From the NCBI RefSeq assembly GCF_037991315.1, contig NZ_CP150300.1, positions 3,410,001 to 3,474,000 of the forward strand: DNA of 64,000 bases, given 5' to 3'. Under the pieces are notes generated by a model that saw only the letters and a program-made list of their open reading frames with translations, did not search any database and was not told the DNA's origin. The translations under genes and the position numbers were made by a program. This document shows, one piece after another, positions 17,392-27,662 of the stretch (the first letter of the stretch is position 1; every line of letters begins with the position of its first letter). This DNA is from Paenibacillus sp. FSL H8-0079 (GTDB lineage Bacteria; Bacillota; Bacilli; Paenibacillales; Paenibacillaceae).

Positions 17392-17895
17392 CTATAGGAA
17401 ACCCTCTAGGTTGGATGAAATTTTTTGAGATATCGAGATTAACAGCTCACGTTCTTGTTCCGAGAGATCTTGTGAAGCAACTTCCTCCATTTTTGTCCAA
17501 ACGGCAACAGCCTTATCCACGAGTTGTCTTCCATTTTCAGTCAATGTAACTAGCGTAACGCGTCCGTCTTTGGGCGATTTAGAACGAGTAACCAGGCCAG
17601 ATTCTTCTAAGCGCCGAACGGATTTGGTAATCGTTGAATGATCCAGTCGCATCGTCCGTCCGAGACTCTGCTGTGATTGTCCATCTTGTTCTCCTAATTG
17701 CATCAACATAATTTCTTGACCAGTAAATAGACCCACTTCACGCAACAAGTGTGCGGCTAAACCACGATGTGATCTCGCCATGGAAAAAACGGCGAAGTTA
17801 ATGGGAAATTGCTGGATGACTTGCATTTCCTTTTCTACATTAGATGTTTTAGAGTCTGGTTTGGGTTCTTCTTCAAAGTTGTTCATCATTTTCAC
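17392..17895 (-). CDS. MarR-family transcriptional regulator
   Basis: 167 residues with the MarR winged helix: SQQSLGRTMRLDHSTITKSVRRLE as recognition region and the wing KSPKDGRVTLVTLT. The protein contains no cysteine, so thiol oxidation cannot be its signal; ligand binding is more likely. It lies downstream of, and in the same direction as, the old yellow enzyme gene, with a terminator between, and probably controls it or itself. Confidence 0.87.
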   Translation of the reverse strand: MKMMNNFEEEPKPDSKTSNVEKEMQVIQQFPINFAVFSMARSHRGLAAHLLREVGLFTGQEIMLMQLGEQDGQSQQSLGRTMRLDHSTITKSVRRLEESGLVTRSKSPKDGRVTLVTLTENGRQLVDKAVAVWTKMEEVASQDLSEQERELLISISQKISSNLEGFL

Positions 17896-17978
17896 CTTTC
17901 CGCTTTAACTTTCTATAAGCTATAAGCGTAGTGAATAATTCAATACTTGTAAAGTAACGGAGTAATAAAATGAACAAA

Positions 17979-18010
17979 TGCCCCACAACAGCTTTGCCGT
18001 AGTAGGGCAC
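17979..18010 (-). terminator. Intrinsic terminator of the OYE gene
   Basis: On the minus strand TGCCCTAC pairs with GTGGGGCA around a 15-nt loop and is followed by TTTGTT, 26 nt past the stop. Confidence 0.7.
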
Positions 18011-18035
18011 CGAATAAATAAGGTCAGGTTGACTT

Positions 18036-19094
18036 TTATTTCATCGTTGGATAATCAGTATAGCCGTGGCTATCTCCACCATAAAAAGTTTTAGGGTCGG
18101 CTTCATTCAACGTTGCTCCTGATTTCAAACGTTTCACTAAGTCAGGATTAGCCAGTGCCAAGGTTCCTACTGACACGATATCCGCCAAGTTATTATTCAG
18201 GTCTCTATCCAGTTCTTCTAAAGGACGTCCTGGTCGATTAACAATAAGTACATTGGACCAAGTCGAACGAATATTTTGAAGATTTTCTTCATCCCCACCA
18301 TGCAGAATATGAAGATAAGCCAAGTTCAGTTTAGCAAGTTCAGAAATTAGATATTCATATACTTTTGGACCGTCTGTGCCTTCAATAATATCCCCTAAAG
18401 GAACCCCAGGAGAGAGTCGAATTGCTGTGCGACTTGCTCCAATTTCCTCAGCTACAGCTTTTGCTACCTCGATAGCAAATCTAGCTCGATTTTCAATCGA
18501 ACCACCATAAGAGTCGGTACGTACATTCGCATTTTCAGAAATAAACTGATGTACAAGATAACCGTTAGCGCCATGAATCTCTACACCGTCAGCGCCTGCC
18601 TCTATCGCAGATGCAGCAGCTTTGCGGAAGTCCTGAATCGTTTCCTGAATTTCTTTCAGACTTAACTCACGCGGAGTAGGAATATCTTGCATACCTTTTG
18701 CAGTATACATTTGTGCCTTTGGAGTAATTGCGGAAGGGGCAACGGGTTGACGGTGGTGAGGTGTATTCTCTGGGTGAGACATCCGCCCTGCATGCATGAG
18801 CTGAATGAACAAATACCCTCCGGCCTGATGAACGCGATCAGTGATCTGTTTCCAACCTTTAATATGCTCCTCTGTATAAATACCTGGTGAAGATAAATAA
18901 CCTTGTCCATCCTCAGACGGTTGAGTTCCTTCACTAATGAGTAGCCCCATCGAAGCACGTTGTTCATAATATTCTGCACTATATGTTCCAGGCGTACCGT
19001 CATAAAGGGCACGTGATCTAGTCATTGGGGCAAGAGCCAAGCGATGTGGCAAGTTCAAATTCCCTACGGTTACTGGTGTCCAAGTTGTATTCAT
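18036..19094 (-). CDS. Old yellow enzyme family alkene reductase
   Basis: 352 residues. FMN-barrel signatures include LALAPMTRSRA near the N-terminus, the substrate-binding His/Asn in VEIHGANGYLVHQF, DSYGGSIENRARF, and the late SVGTLALANPDLVKRL. Members reduce activated C=C bonds of enones, maleimides, nitro compounds and quinone-like electrophiles with NADPH. A longer frame starts at 19151, but ATG 19094 follows GAGAGGAG and fits the family N-terminus. It is divergent from the DoxX-pirin-MarR-LLM operon, so both probably answer the same stress. Confidence 0.9.
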   Translation of the reverse strand: MNTTWTPVTVGNLNLPHRLALAPMTRSRALYDGTPGTYSAEYYEQRASMGLLISEGTQPSEDGQGYLSSPGIYTEEHIKGWKQITDRVHQAGGYLFIQLMHAGRMSHPENTPHHRQPVAPSAITPKAQMYTAKGMQDIPTPRELSLKEIQETIQDFRKAAASAIEAGADGVEIHGANGYLVHQFISENANVRTDSYGGSIENRARFAIEVAKAVAEEIGASRTAIRLSPGVPLGDIIEGTDGPKVYEYLISELAKLNLAYLHILHGGDEENLQNIRSTWSNVLIVNRPGRPLEELDRDLNNNLADIVSVGTLALANPDLVKRLKSGATLNEADPKTFYGGDSHGYTDYPTMK

Positions 19095-19212
19095 ACGAAA
19101 AACTCCTCTCGATTTTGCGGAAATATGTTTCCGGCAACATAAATTTAACAAACAAATATTTGATTGTCAACACTTAGCGAATATTAGGCAAGAAGGTAAG
19201 TCGACTTTATCA

Positions 19213-19253
19213 TTGACACCCATATAGCCTAATGTTAGGATATATTTATCCTA
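19213..19253 (+). promoter_or_regulatory. Promoter with overlapping operators of the DoxX operon
   Basis: TTGACA at 19213-19218 and TAGGAT at 19236-19241 are 17 nt apart. CCTAATGTTAGG (19228-19239) and TAGGATATATTTATCCTA (19236-19253) are overlapping inverted repeats covering the -10, as expected for a repressor such as the MarR protein encoded at 20495. Confidence 0.6.
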
Positions 19254-19296
19254 CAACTAGGACAAATAATAATAGGATAAAGAGGAGATTGAATTT

Positions 19297-19653
19297 ATGA
19301 GTGTTCTATCCATTGTTCTGCAAGTGATATTAGGGTTAGGTTTTCTTATGTTTGGCTTTATGAAGTTTGGGTCCAAGCAGATGGTGGAAGGATTCAAGAA
19401 CTATGGATATCCTGGAGCGTTCCGAGTATTTACAGGGTTGATCGAAGTCATTGCAGCAGGTTTAGTTATTGCAGGTATATGGAGTGAGGGTTTGGCTGCA
19501 TTGGGTGGTTTACTCATCGTGGTAACGATGATCGGTGCCATCATTACTCACATTAAAATAAAGGATCAATTAAAACAAATGCTCATGCCGATCATTTTAT
19601 TAATTCTGGGCTTGGTCGTATTGCTAATCAATTACGGATCTTTGTTTGTGTGA
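19297..19653 (+). CDS. DoxX-family membrane protein
   Basis: 118 residues, four hydrophobic segments, with the family pattern GLGFLMFGFMKFG in the first helix and FRVFTGLIEVIAAGLVIAG in the second. DoxX proteins such as B. subtilis CatD and MhqP sit in quinone- and thiol-stress operons, and their precise reaction is unclear. It is the first gene of a four-gene plus-strand set behind an operator-rich promoter. Confidence 0.85.
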   Translation: MSVLSIVLQVILGLGFLMFGFMKFGSKQMVEGFKNYGYPGAFRVFTGLIEVIAAGLVIAGIWSEGLAALGGLLIVVTMIGAIITHIKIKDQLKQMLMPIILLILGLVVLLINYGSLFV

Positions 19654-19682
19654 ATGGTCCGTTAAACTAAGGGGTGAGTATC

Positions 19683-20450
19683 ATGGGAATCCAAATTATT
19701 AAACCCAAAGATCAAGCGAGTGGTCAGTTCGATGGCGGCAAAATAATAGAACAAAAACCAATTGGTTTTTCCGGAGAAGGCTCCATCATTACTCGACTAG
19801 GACCCCTATTTTACTGGGCTTGGGCTCATTCTCAGGAACCAGCAGAAATCGGACTCCATCCGCATCAAGGCTTCGAAATCATCACTTATGTAATCAATGG
19901 TAAGGCATATCATCGGGATACACTGGGTACGGAAAGTGTTGTACAAGAAGGAGGAGCCCAGCTCATGCAAACAGGCTCTGGTGTACAACATGCTGAGGCG
20001 TTAAAGGAACCGACTGAAGCCTTTCAAATTTGGTTTGAACCACATCTAAGCCAAGCCGTTAAACGTACACCTATTTATTCGCAATTCGATTCTAATCAGT
20101 TTTCGTTAGTAGATATGGATGGTGTGAAAATCAAAACACTTTTAGGAAACGATTCTCCCATGCAAACTGTGACAGATGCTCAAATGTGGGATGTACTTAT
20201 TCCTAAAGGAACAGTATATATCCATAGCCTTTCCTTGGGTCGTACATTGGCTAGTTTAGCCATTAGAGGAGACGGAACTCTTTTATCAGATACAATTGAA
20301 ACAACTCATTTCTCACATAAGGATTTTATTATCGTGCAATCAGAGCAAGAGGAGAGAGTAGCCTTACAAGCTGTAGATCAAGACCTTAGAATCTTAGTTA
20401 TTGAAGTTCCTACTGAAGTTGATTATCCTTTATACAGAAAACCAAGATAA
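19683..20450 (+). CDS. Pirin-family cupin
   Basis: 255 residues. The N-terminal cupin has the metal-site pattern HPHQGFEIITYV...HRD and GSGVQHAE, as in bacterial pirins with quercetin 2,3-dioxygenase activity. The C-terminal half is the second, metal-free cupin. A GTG at 19674 is within the ribosome site AAGGGG, so ATG 19683 is the start. It lies 29 nt after DoxX in the same operon. An enzymatic role on phenolic or quinone compounds would fit the operon but is inferred. Confidence 0.87.
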   Translation: MGIQIIKPKDQASGQFDGGKIIEQKPIGFSGEGSIITRLGPLFYWAWAHSQEPAEIGLHPHQGFEIITYVINGKAYHRDTLGTESVVQEGGAQLMQTGSGVQHAEALKEPTEAFQIWFEPHLSQAVKRTPIYSQFDSNQFSLVDMDGVKIKTLLGNDSPMQTVTDAQMWDVLIPKGTVYIHSLSLGRTLASLAIRGDGTLLSDTIETTHFSHKDFIIVQSEQEERVALQAVDQDLRILVIEVPTEVDYPLYRKPR

Positions 20451-20494
20451 CTAATACAGTTTTTTGGGAAGGTATCTAATAGGAGGTCCTGTAC

Positions 20495-20947
20495 ATGTTT
20501 CAAGGAGATGAACAAAGTCAGATCGATTTACGGCTTTTCCGTGTGTGGGTAAAGGCTAGTAAAACTGTTTTTGATGATGTTGTAAAAGATATAGAACGAT
20601 ACGGCATTAGTAATGAGAACTTTATGGTGCTGGAACTCCTCTACAATAAGGGACCACACACGGTCCAAAGTATAAGTGAGAAATTTTCGATCCCTAGCGG
20701 GAGCATCACATATGTAGTGGATAAGCTTGAAAAGAAAGAATTAGTCAAGCGAGAACCAAGTCCAACAGACCGTCGATCTTCAATTGTAGTCATTACGGAT
20801 CAAGGCCAAAATGTATTTAAAGAGATCTTTCCTCAACACGTTGAGGTGATATCCAAGAATCTGTCTTCGATTACCAATGAAGAAAAAATACAGTTAACCG
20901 ATCTTCTCAAGAAACTCGGACTAGGTGCCAGTAAGATCAACGAATGA
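20495..20947 (+). CDS. MarR-family regulator of the DoxX operon
   Basis: 150 residues with the MarR fold: VQSISEKFSIPSGSITYVVDKLEKKELV as HTH and the wing PSPTDRRSSIVVIT. AGGAGG precedes the ATG at a good distance. Cysteine is absent, so the signal is probably a bound ligand. Its place inside the operon argues for autoregulation through the palindromes at 19228-19253. Confidence 0.87.
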   Translation: MFQGDEQSQIDLRLFRVWVKASKTVFDDVVKDIERYGISNENFMVLELLYNKGPHTVQSISEKFSIPSGSITYVVDKLEKKELVKREPSPTDRRSSIVVITDQGQNVFKEIFPQHVEVISKNLSSITNEEKIQLTDLLKKLGLGASKINE

Positions 20948-20954
20948 ATTGAGA

Positions 20955-20973
20955 TGAAACCAATTTTTGGTTT
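20955..20973 (+). other. Small hairpin between MarR and LLM genes
   Basis: GAAACCAA pairs with TTGGTTTC. There is no T run after it, so it may only tune expression or mRNA stability. It overlaps a possible GTG start at 20967, a reason to reject that start. Confidence 0.45.
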
Positions 20974-21011
20974 CTAGCCTCCATGGAACTCATATGGAAG
21001 GACAGACAAAG

Positions 21012-22067
21012 ATGGAACAATATCGTATTCACCAAGATAAAGGGATGGAGATTGGTCTCTATTCCATTGGAGATCATTTAAGCAATCCACTAACAGGCCA
21101 TCGCATCTCTGCACAGCAACGGATTAATGAATTAATCGAAACTGCCCAGCTGGCCGAAGAAGCAGGACTTAATGTATTCGCAGTAGGGGAGAGTCATCAG
21201 CCGTTATTTGCAACTCAGGCACATACTGTGATCCTTGGAGCAATTGCTCAAGCAACCAAAACCATTAAAATCGCCAGCTCGGCAACAGTCCTGAGTACAT
21301 CCGACCCCGTCCGTGTATATGAAGACTTTGCAACGTTGGATCTGATTTCAAATGGACGTGCGGAGATTGTAGCAGGACGTGGCTCACGTCTAGGTGCCTA
21401 TGAATTATTAGGTTTTGATGTGAGTAACTATGAAGAATTATTTGAAGAGAAATTGGCTTTACTGCTGAAAATTAACGAAGAAGAGCATGTTACATGGCAA
21501 GGGGAATTCCGTGCACCTCTACATCATGCCGAAATCATCCCTCAACCACTACATGGGAAAATGCCGATATGGCGTGCAGTAGGAGGACCTCCAGCAAGTG
21601 CGATTAAATCAGGTTTAGCAGGTGTACCCATGATGCTAACCACACTTGGTGGACCGTCAAGAGCATTTAAAACTGCTGTGGATGCCTACCGTGAAGCTGC
21701 ACGAAGCGCAGGCTTTGATCCTGCAGGATTACCCATCTCCACAACGAGTCTCATGTACGTAGCCGAAGATAGCCAAACAGCCTTACGCGAATATTACCCA
21801 CATATTAATAACGCTACGGTTCAATTAAGAGGCAGTGGTTACCCTGAGCAACAATTCTTGGCTGCTACCGATTATCGAGATGCACTCATGGTGGGCTCTC
21901 CTCAACAAATTATTGAAAAAATGTTGTATCAACACGAGATGTATGGTCAACAACGATTCTTAGCCGAGATCGATGCAGGTGGCGTCAGCATGGATCAGAT
22001 TAAGAAGAATATTGAACTACTAGCAACAATCATTATGCCTGCTGTTAAAAAACATACACAAACATGA
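21012..22067 (+). CDS. Luciferase-like (LLM) flavin-dependent oxidoreductase
   Basis: 351 residues of the bacterial luciferase-like TIM barrel: ELIETAQLAEEAGLNVFAVGESHQP, KIASSATVLSTSDPVRVYEDFATLDLISNGRAEIVAGRGS and the C-terminal GSPQQIIEKMLYQHEMYG. Upstream in-frame starts at 20967 (in a hairpin) and 20994 lack a ribosome site, whereas AAGGA precedes 21012. It is the last gene of the DoxX-pirin-MarR set. The subclass uses FMNH2 or F420-type chemistry on unknown substrates; with OYE and DoxX nearby a detoxification role is plausible. Confidence 0.82.
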   Translation: MEQYRIHQDKGMEIGLYSIGDHLSNPLTGHRISAQQRINELIETAQLAEEAGLNVFAVGESHQPLFATQAHTVILGAIAQATKTIKIASSATVLSTSDPVRVYEDFATLDLISNGRAEIVAGRGSRLGAYELLGFDVSNYEELFEEKLALLLKINEEEHVTWQGEFRAPLHHAEIIPQPLHGKMPIWRAVGGPPASAIKSGLAGVPMMLTTLGGPSRAFKTAVDAYREAARSAGFDPAGLPISTTSLMYVAEDSQTALREYYPHINNATVQLRGSGYPEQQFLAATDYRDALMVGSPQQIIEKMLYQHEMYGQQRFLAEIDAGGVSMDQIKKNIELLATIIMPAVKKHTQT

Positions 22068-22079
22068 CGAATAAAGTGA

Positions 22080-22127
22080 TTGCTAACTAATTTATTGTGT
22101 GATATTATGATCCAGTAAACGTTTACA
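22080..22127 (+). promoter_or_regulatory. Promoter and CcpA (cre) site of the bgl operon
   Basis: TTGCTA (22080-22085) and TATTAT (22103-22108) are 17 nt apart. The palindrome GTAAACGTTTAC (22115-22126), matching the cre core, follows directly and covers the expected start of transcription. This fits carbon catabolite repression by CcpA. Confidence 0.7.
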
Positions 22128-22157
22128 TGGATAACGAATTGAATATTAGCAGTGTTT

Positions 22158-22185
22158 GGCTGTTACTGGTAAAGCAGGCATGACC
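22158..22185 (+). promoter_or_regulatory. Ribonucleic antiterminator (RAT) for the LicT/BglG protein
   Basis: The stretch contains GTTACTGGTAAAGCAGGC, close to the RAT consensus of sac/bgl/lic operons, and its 3' end overlaps the 5' arm of the following terminator. Binding by the antiterminator encoded at 25711 would block the terminator. Confidence 0.88.
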
Positions 22186-22246
22186 AAAATGATCTTGCAT
22201 TTTCCTTACGTGAGTAGGAGAAGGCATATCGTTTTGGTCTTTTTTA
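22182..22246 (+). terminator. Conditional terminator of the bgl leader
   Basis: GACCAAAA near the start pairs with TTTTGGTC at 22232-22239 and is followed by a T run, 30 nt before bglP. Its 5' arm is shared with the RAT. Confidence 0.88.
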
Positions 22247-22274
22247 TATCCAAATTCAGAAATGGGGCATAGGC

Positions 22275-24191
22275 ATGGATTATCGCAAGTTGGGACAAGA
22301 CATAACGGAATTGGTTGGGAAGAAGGATAATATCGCTCGGCTTACGCACTGCGCAACTCGACTTCGGTTCGAACTGCACGATATCTCCAAAGCGGAGACA
22401 GAAAAACTCAAAGCACTTCCAGGTGTCATTACTGTTGTGAACAATGGTGGACAATACCAGGTCGTTGTGGGCAATGAGGTGCAGCAGGTCTACCGAGTTA
22501 TCACTCAGCAGATGGGTTCAGGCACTCGAAGTGCGGACTCCAGATCAGATACCGGAAAAAATAACGGACCTAAACAGAAACAGAGCTGGATTTCCAGATT
22601 CATCAGCGTGATCTCAACGACATTTACTCCGGTAATTCCGGCAATCATTGGCGCAGGTATGATCAAAGCGATATTAGCCGTACTTGTGCTGACAGGCCTC
22701 GTAACAACGGAAAGCCAAAACTATTATATCCTTAACACCATTGCGGACGCGGCGTTTTATTTCATGCCTATTCTGCTGGCTTATGGAGCTTCGATTAAGT
22801 TCGAAACAAGTCCAATTCTGGCGATGACGGTTGCGGGTGTGTTGTTACACCCGGGATGGAGCACCCTGATGGCGGAAGGAAAAGACGTATTTTTCATCGG
22901 TGTCCCAGTTCGACTAACCGATTACGCGGGCTCCGTGCTGCCGATTATTATCGTCGTTTGGCTCATGTCCTATATTGAACGTTTCGCGGATCGGGTATCA
23001 CCTTCCATGATCAAATTTTTCACGAAACCGATGATTGTGCTATTGATTACAGCACCACTTGCATTGGTGGCGATCGGGCCTTTCGGAACATATCTGAATG
23101 ATCTGGTTGCGATGGGTGCAGAAGCAATTAATGCCAGAGCCAGTTGGCTGATTCCTTTGTTAATGGGAACTTTACAACCATTCCTGATCGTTACAGGTAC
23201 CGCATGGGCGATGACGCCGATTGCAACTAGCCAACTGACCAAAAATGGATATGAAATGATCAACGGTCCGGGTATGCTTGCGTCTAACATTGCTCAAGGT
23301 GGGGCTACGCTTGCTGTAGCATTGAAAACGAAAAACAAAAAACTGAAGCAGCTCGCTGCTTCATCCGGTTTCACTGCTGTGTTGGGTATCACGGAACCAT
23401 CCTTGTACGGTGTAACGCTGAAACTGAAGAAACCCTTGATTGCCGCAATGATTGGTGGTGGCGTAGCAGGGATATACGCTGGTCTGACCGGATTAGTACG
23501 TTATGCCTTCGTTTCTCCCGGGCTTGCCGCGTTACCTGCCTTCATTGGCAGCAATCCGATGAACATCGTTCATGCCATTATCACTTGTCTGATCGCCTTT
23601 ATCGTGACCTTTGCTCTGACGTGGATTATCGGTTTTGAGGATCCAGTGGATGATGATGAAGAAGGCAATGCCAACGTTAACGATGACAAGGCACTTTCCG
23701 GGCAGCCTGTTCAAGACGTACCGAGCCAAAATGAATTACGCCCACTTACAATCGCCAGCCCGATGCAAGGGGAATTAGTGCATCTGGACCGTGTACCAGA
23801 CGATGTTTTCTCTTTGGGATTACTGGGTAAGGGCGCTGCCATTATTCCTGCAAAAGGAGAACTGTATGCACCGATCGCAGGTGAAGTTACGGCTTTCATG
23901 GACTCCAAACATGCAGTCAAATTAAATGGTTCCAATGGAGAAGAGGTACTTATTCATATTGGCGTAGATACCGTCAACCTGAAGGGGAGACATTTTGACT
24001 CATCCATTAAAGTAGGGGATCGGGTACAACAGGGTGACTTGTTGATCAGCTTCGATATCGACGCCATCAAGGCAGAAGGCTACGAAGTCATAACCCCGAT
24101 CATTATCGCCAATTCGGATCGTTTCCCGGACATTAAGCTGGAGAAGCAGCGTTCTGTGGAGGTTGGAGCGACCATTATGCACCTTTCGTAA
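22275..24191 (+). CDS. bglP: PTS beta-glucoside transporter EIIBCA
   Basis: 638 residues with all three domains. EIIB is 1-90, with the phosphorylated Cys26 in RLTHCATRLRF. EIIC is about 105-455, hydrophobic, with GVLLHPGW and ITEPSLYGV. After an acidic linker (DDDEEGN) comes EIIA at about 485-638, with the active-site His in EVLIHIGVDTVNLKG. It imports aryl- or oligo-beta-glucosides with phosphorylation. It heads an operon with 6-phospho-beta-glucosidase and the antiterminator, and the leader shows induction by antitermination plus cre. Confidence 0.93.
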   Translation: MDYRKLGQDITELVGKKDNIARLTHCATRLRFELHDISKAETEKLKALPGVITVVNNGGQYQVVVGNEVQQVYRVITQQMGSGTRSADSRSDTGKNNGPKQKQSWISRFISVISTTFTPVIPAIIGAGMIKAILAVLVLTGLVTTESQNYYILNTIADAAFYFMPILLAYGASIKFETSPILAMTVAGVLLHPGWSTLMAEGKDVFFIGVPVRLTDYAGSVLPIIIVVWLMSYIERFADRVSPSMIKFFTKPMIVLLITAPLALVAIGPFGTYLNDLVAMGAEAINARASWLIPLLMGTLQPFLIVTGTAWAMTPIATSQLTKNGYEMINGPGMLASNIAQGGATLAVALKTKNKKLKQLAASSGFTAVLGITEPSLYGVTLKLKKPLIAAMIGGGVAGIYAGLTGLVRYAFVSPGLAALPAFIGSNPMNIVHAIITCLIAFIVTFALTWIIGFEDPVDDDEEGNANVNDDKALSGQPVQDVPSQNELRPLTIASPMQGELVHLDRVPDDVFSLGLLGKGAAIIPAKGELYAPIAGEVTAFMDSKHAVKLNGSNGEEVLIHIGVDTVNLKGRHFDSSIKVGDRVQQGDLLISFDIDAIKAEGYEVITPIIIANSDRFPDIKLEKQRSVEVGATIMHLS

Positions 24192-24232
24192 CAACCATAA
24201 TACGGGCCGTGATATATCTTGATTAAAATTAA

Positions 24233-25693
<1,461 letters not shown>

Positions 25694-25710
25694 AGGATCG
25701 TGATGAATGC

Positions 25711-26562
25711 ATGAAAGTAATCAAAATATTGAATAACAGCTTGCTTCTGACCAAAGATGAACAAGGACAAGAAGTGATTGTCATGGGAAAAGGCTTGGCA
25801 TTCAAAGGCAAAGTCGGCGAGCGACTGGATGAAGAGCACATCCAGAAACGATTCATTTTGCAAAATAATCCGTCTGCCCAGGCTTACGTACGAACCATCG
25901 AAAACATGCCGGAATCACATGTGAATGTCATTAACAAACTGATTTCCAATGCGAAAGAAAAGCTTTCACTTGACGACCAAATCTTCTTTACGCTTATGGA
26001 TCACCTGTCATTTGCCATTGAACGTTGGAAAAAAGGTGTATCATTACAGAATCGCATGTTGTGGGAGATCCAGAGGTTTCATCCGGTCGAATTCGAACTG
26101 GGCCTGGAAGCCGTCCATATGTTGAATCAAGAACTTGGCATTGAGCTTACGGAAGAGGAAGCGGGCAATATCGCCTTTCATTTCGTCAATGCCCAAACGC
26201 ATGAACAGAATATGGAGCGCACGATGCAATCCGTTAAAATGTTAAAAGATATTTTTAACCTTATTCAATATAGCTTTGATATGCAATTGAACAAAAACTC
26301 CATCCATTATGTGAGACTCGTCACACACCTGCAATTTTTTATCCAGCGTTTACAAGAGGGCCGCTTGGGCAATTCGTCGAAAGATTTCATCTTTCAGCAC
26401 ATGGTGAAGGAGCATCCACTTGAATACAAATGCGCGGAGATGATTAAAACCTACGTGCAAAACATGCTGGATATCTCCATAGCGAACGAGGAATTATTAT
26501 ATTTGATGATTCACATTGCTCGAATTGTGCAGGAAGAGCAAGGTGACGAGGGACAATTATAG
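25711..26562 (+). CDS. LicT/BglG-family transcriptional antiterminator
   Basis: 283 residues. The RNA-binding CAT domain starts MKVIKILNNSLLL, which fixes the start at 25711; a frame from 25654 would add 19 unrelated residues. PRD1 (about 65-170) and PRD2 (175-283) each carry two candidate phospho-His: MDHLSFAIERW and EAVHMLNQ in PRD1, and VTHLQFFIQ and LMIHIARIVQ in PRD2. EIIBCA and HPr phosphorylate these sites in the family, coupling sugar supply to binding of the RAT at 22158. It is followed by a terminator. Confidence 0.92.
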   Translation: MKVIKILNNSLLLTKDEQGQEVIVMGKGLAFKGKVGERLDEEHIQKRFILQNNPSAQAYVRTIENMPESHVNVINKLISNAKEKLSLDDQIFFTLMDHLSFAIERWKKGVSLQNRMLWEIQRFHPVEFELGLEAVHMLNQELGIELTEEEAGNIAFHFVNAQTHEQNMERTMQSVKMLKDIFNLIQYSFDMQLNKNSIHYVRLVTHLQFFIQRLQEGRLGNSSKDFIFQHMVKEHPLEYKCAEMIKTYVQNMLDISIANEELLYLMIHIARIVQEEQGDEGQL

Positions 26563-26609
26563 CGTTGATATGTTTGCGAATATAAAATTACGAAATGATC
26601 ATGTAGCTA

Positions 26610-26650
26610 CGACCGTTCTCTGGTACTTCACCGGAGAACGGTCGTTTGGT
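26610..26650 (+). terminator. Intrinsic terminator of the bgl operon (ACCGTT family, copy 1)
   Basis: CGACCGTTCTC and GAGAACGGTCG form a long stem with a TGGTACTTCACCG loop, followed by TTTGGTTTTT. Related hairpins occur at 32566 and 52942. Confidence 0.88.
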
Positions 26651-26681
26651 TTTTCAATTTACAACTTCCCTATGAGTCTAA

Positions 26682-27581
26682 CTAGTTCAGATATTTCTTG
26701 CGAAACTGGAGGGGAGATATTCCAACACTTCGCTTGAAGCAGGTAGAAAAGTAAGGAGCATATTGAAAGCCTACTTCTGCCGCTATACGATCTATTGACC
26801 ATTCCGTGGAGACTAGAAGCTGCTTGGCCCGCTCAATCCTGAATTGTAGTAAGTAATGAACAGGTGTAACACCATATTTCATTTTCATACAGCGAACGAT
26901 GTAGCTAGGGTGGAAGTGTAGTGCCGACGAGAGTGTTTCATTGGTGATCTCTTCTTGGTAGTGTTGCTGGATGAAAACAGCTACTTTCTCGGCAAGCCGT
27001 GAAGCAGGCGTTTTGGCCATATCGGAGATGCCATTTTCGAGTATAGCCAGAAAACGGAACAGCAATTGTTGCTTCTCCCAGAAGGAATCACCTACCGGCA
27101 GTTCCAAGAGCTGTTGCATTAGATCAAATGCGAGCTGGGGACTTAGTACCGTTGATTTCTTAGGTACTCGTATTGATTTTGGCTTATCGAATGGCGATAA
27201 CGGAAGTACCGCTTCCGATTCTTCTATTAAGGGACTCTGATGCCAGTTCCCATGCTCAAAATGAACCCAGTAAAACGTTGTTTCCTGTTCACAGGGCTTG
27301 AATGAGTAATGCTCACCTTCAGGCAGTAATACCAGTGCATCACCTATGCCAAGTGTCCATTCCGTCCCGTTCTCACCGATGTGTAGTTCCCCATCAACCA
27401 CGAGCAATACATCAAATAGGCCGAAATTTCTTCGATTAGGATGACGGTCGCCTACACGGAACGTTGAACGGCCAGATTCCCAGTAATATGGAAGAGGTGG
27501 GGTTTGTAACGCAACAATTAATTCTTCATTCAATGAATTGTCCTCATTTTTTAGTGTCATTTTGTATAGAAAAAAGCTCAT
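26682..27581 (-). CDS. AraC-family regulator with N-terminal cupin
   Basis: 299 residues: a cupin sensor (1-175, with GDALVLLPEGEHYSF) and an AraC DNA-binding domain (about 200-299, with SALHFHPSYIVRCMKMKYG and IAAEVGFQYAPYFSTCFKR). The start is not certain; ATG 27581 and ATG 27560 are possible and neither has a strong ribosome site. It is divergent from the GH127 gene over an 81-nt gap and is its likely activator, responding to an arabinose-containing sugar. Confidence 0.87.
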   Translation of the reverse strand: MSFFLYKMTLKNEDNSLNEELIVALQTPPLPYYWESGRSTFRVGDRHPNRRNFGLFDVLLVVDGELHIGENGTEWTLGIGDALVLLPEGEHYSFKPCEQETTFYWVHFEHGNWHQSPLIEESEAVLPLSPFDKPKSIRVPKKSTVLSPQLAFDLMQQLLELPVGDSFWEKQQLLFRFLAILENGISDMAKTPASRLAEKVAVFIQQHYQEEITNETLSSALHFHPSYIVRCMKMKYGVTPVHYLLQFRIERAKQLLVSTEWSIDRIAAEVGFQYAPYFSTCFKRSVGISPLQFRKKYLN

Positions 27582-27662
27582 TCCATTACTATTCTCACTT
27601 TAAGAAAAAGCATATACTCGACTTTGGAAAGAGTCAAATTTTATACTTTTGAGGTGTGTTTA

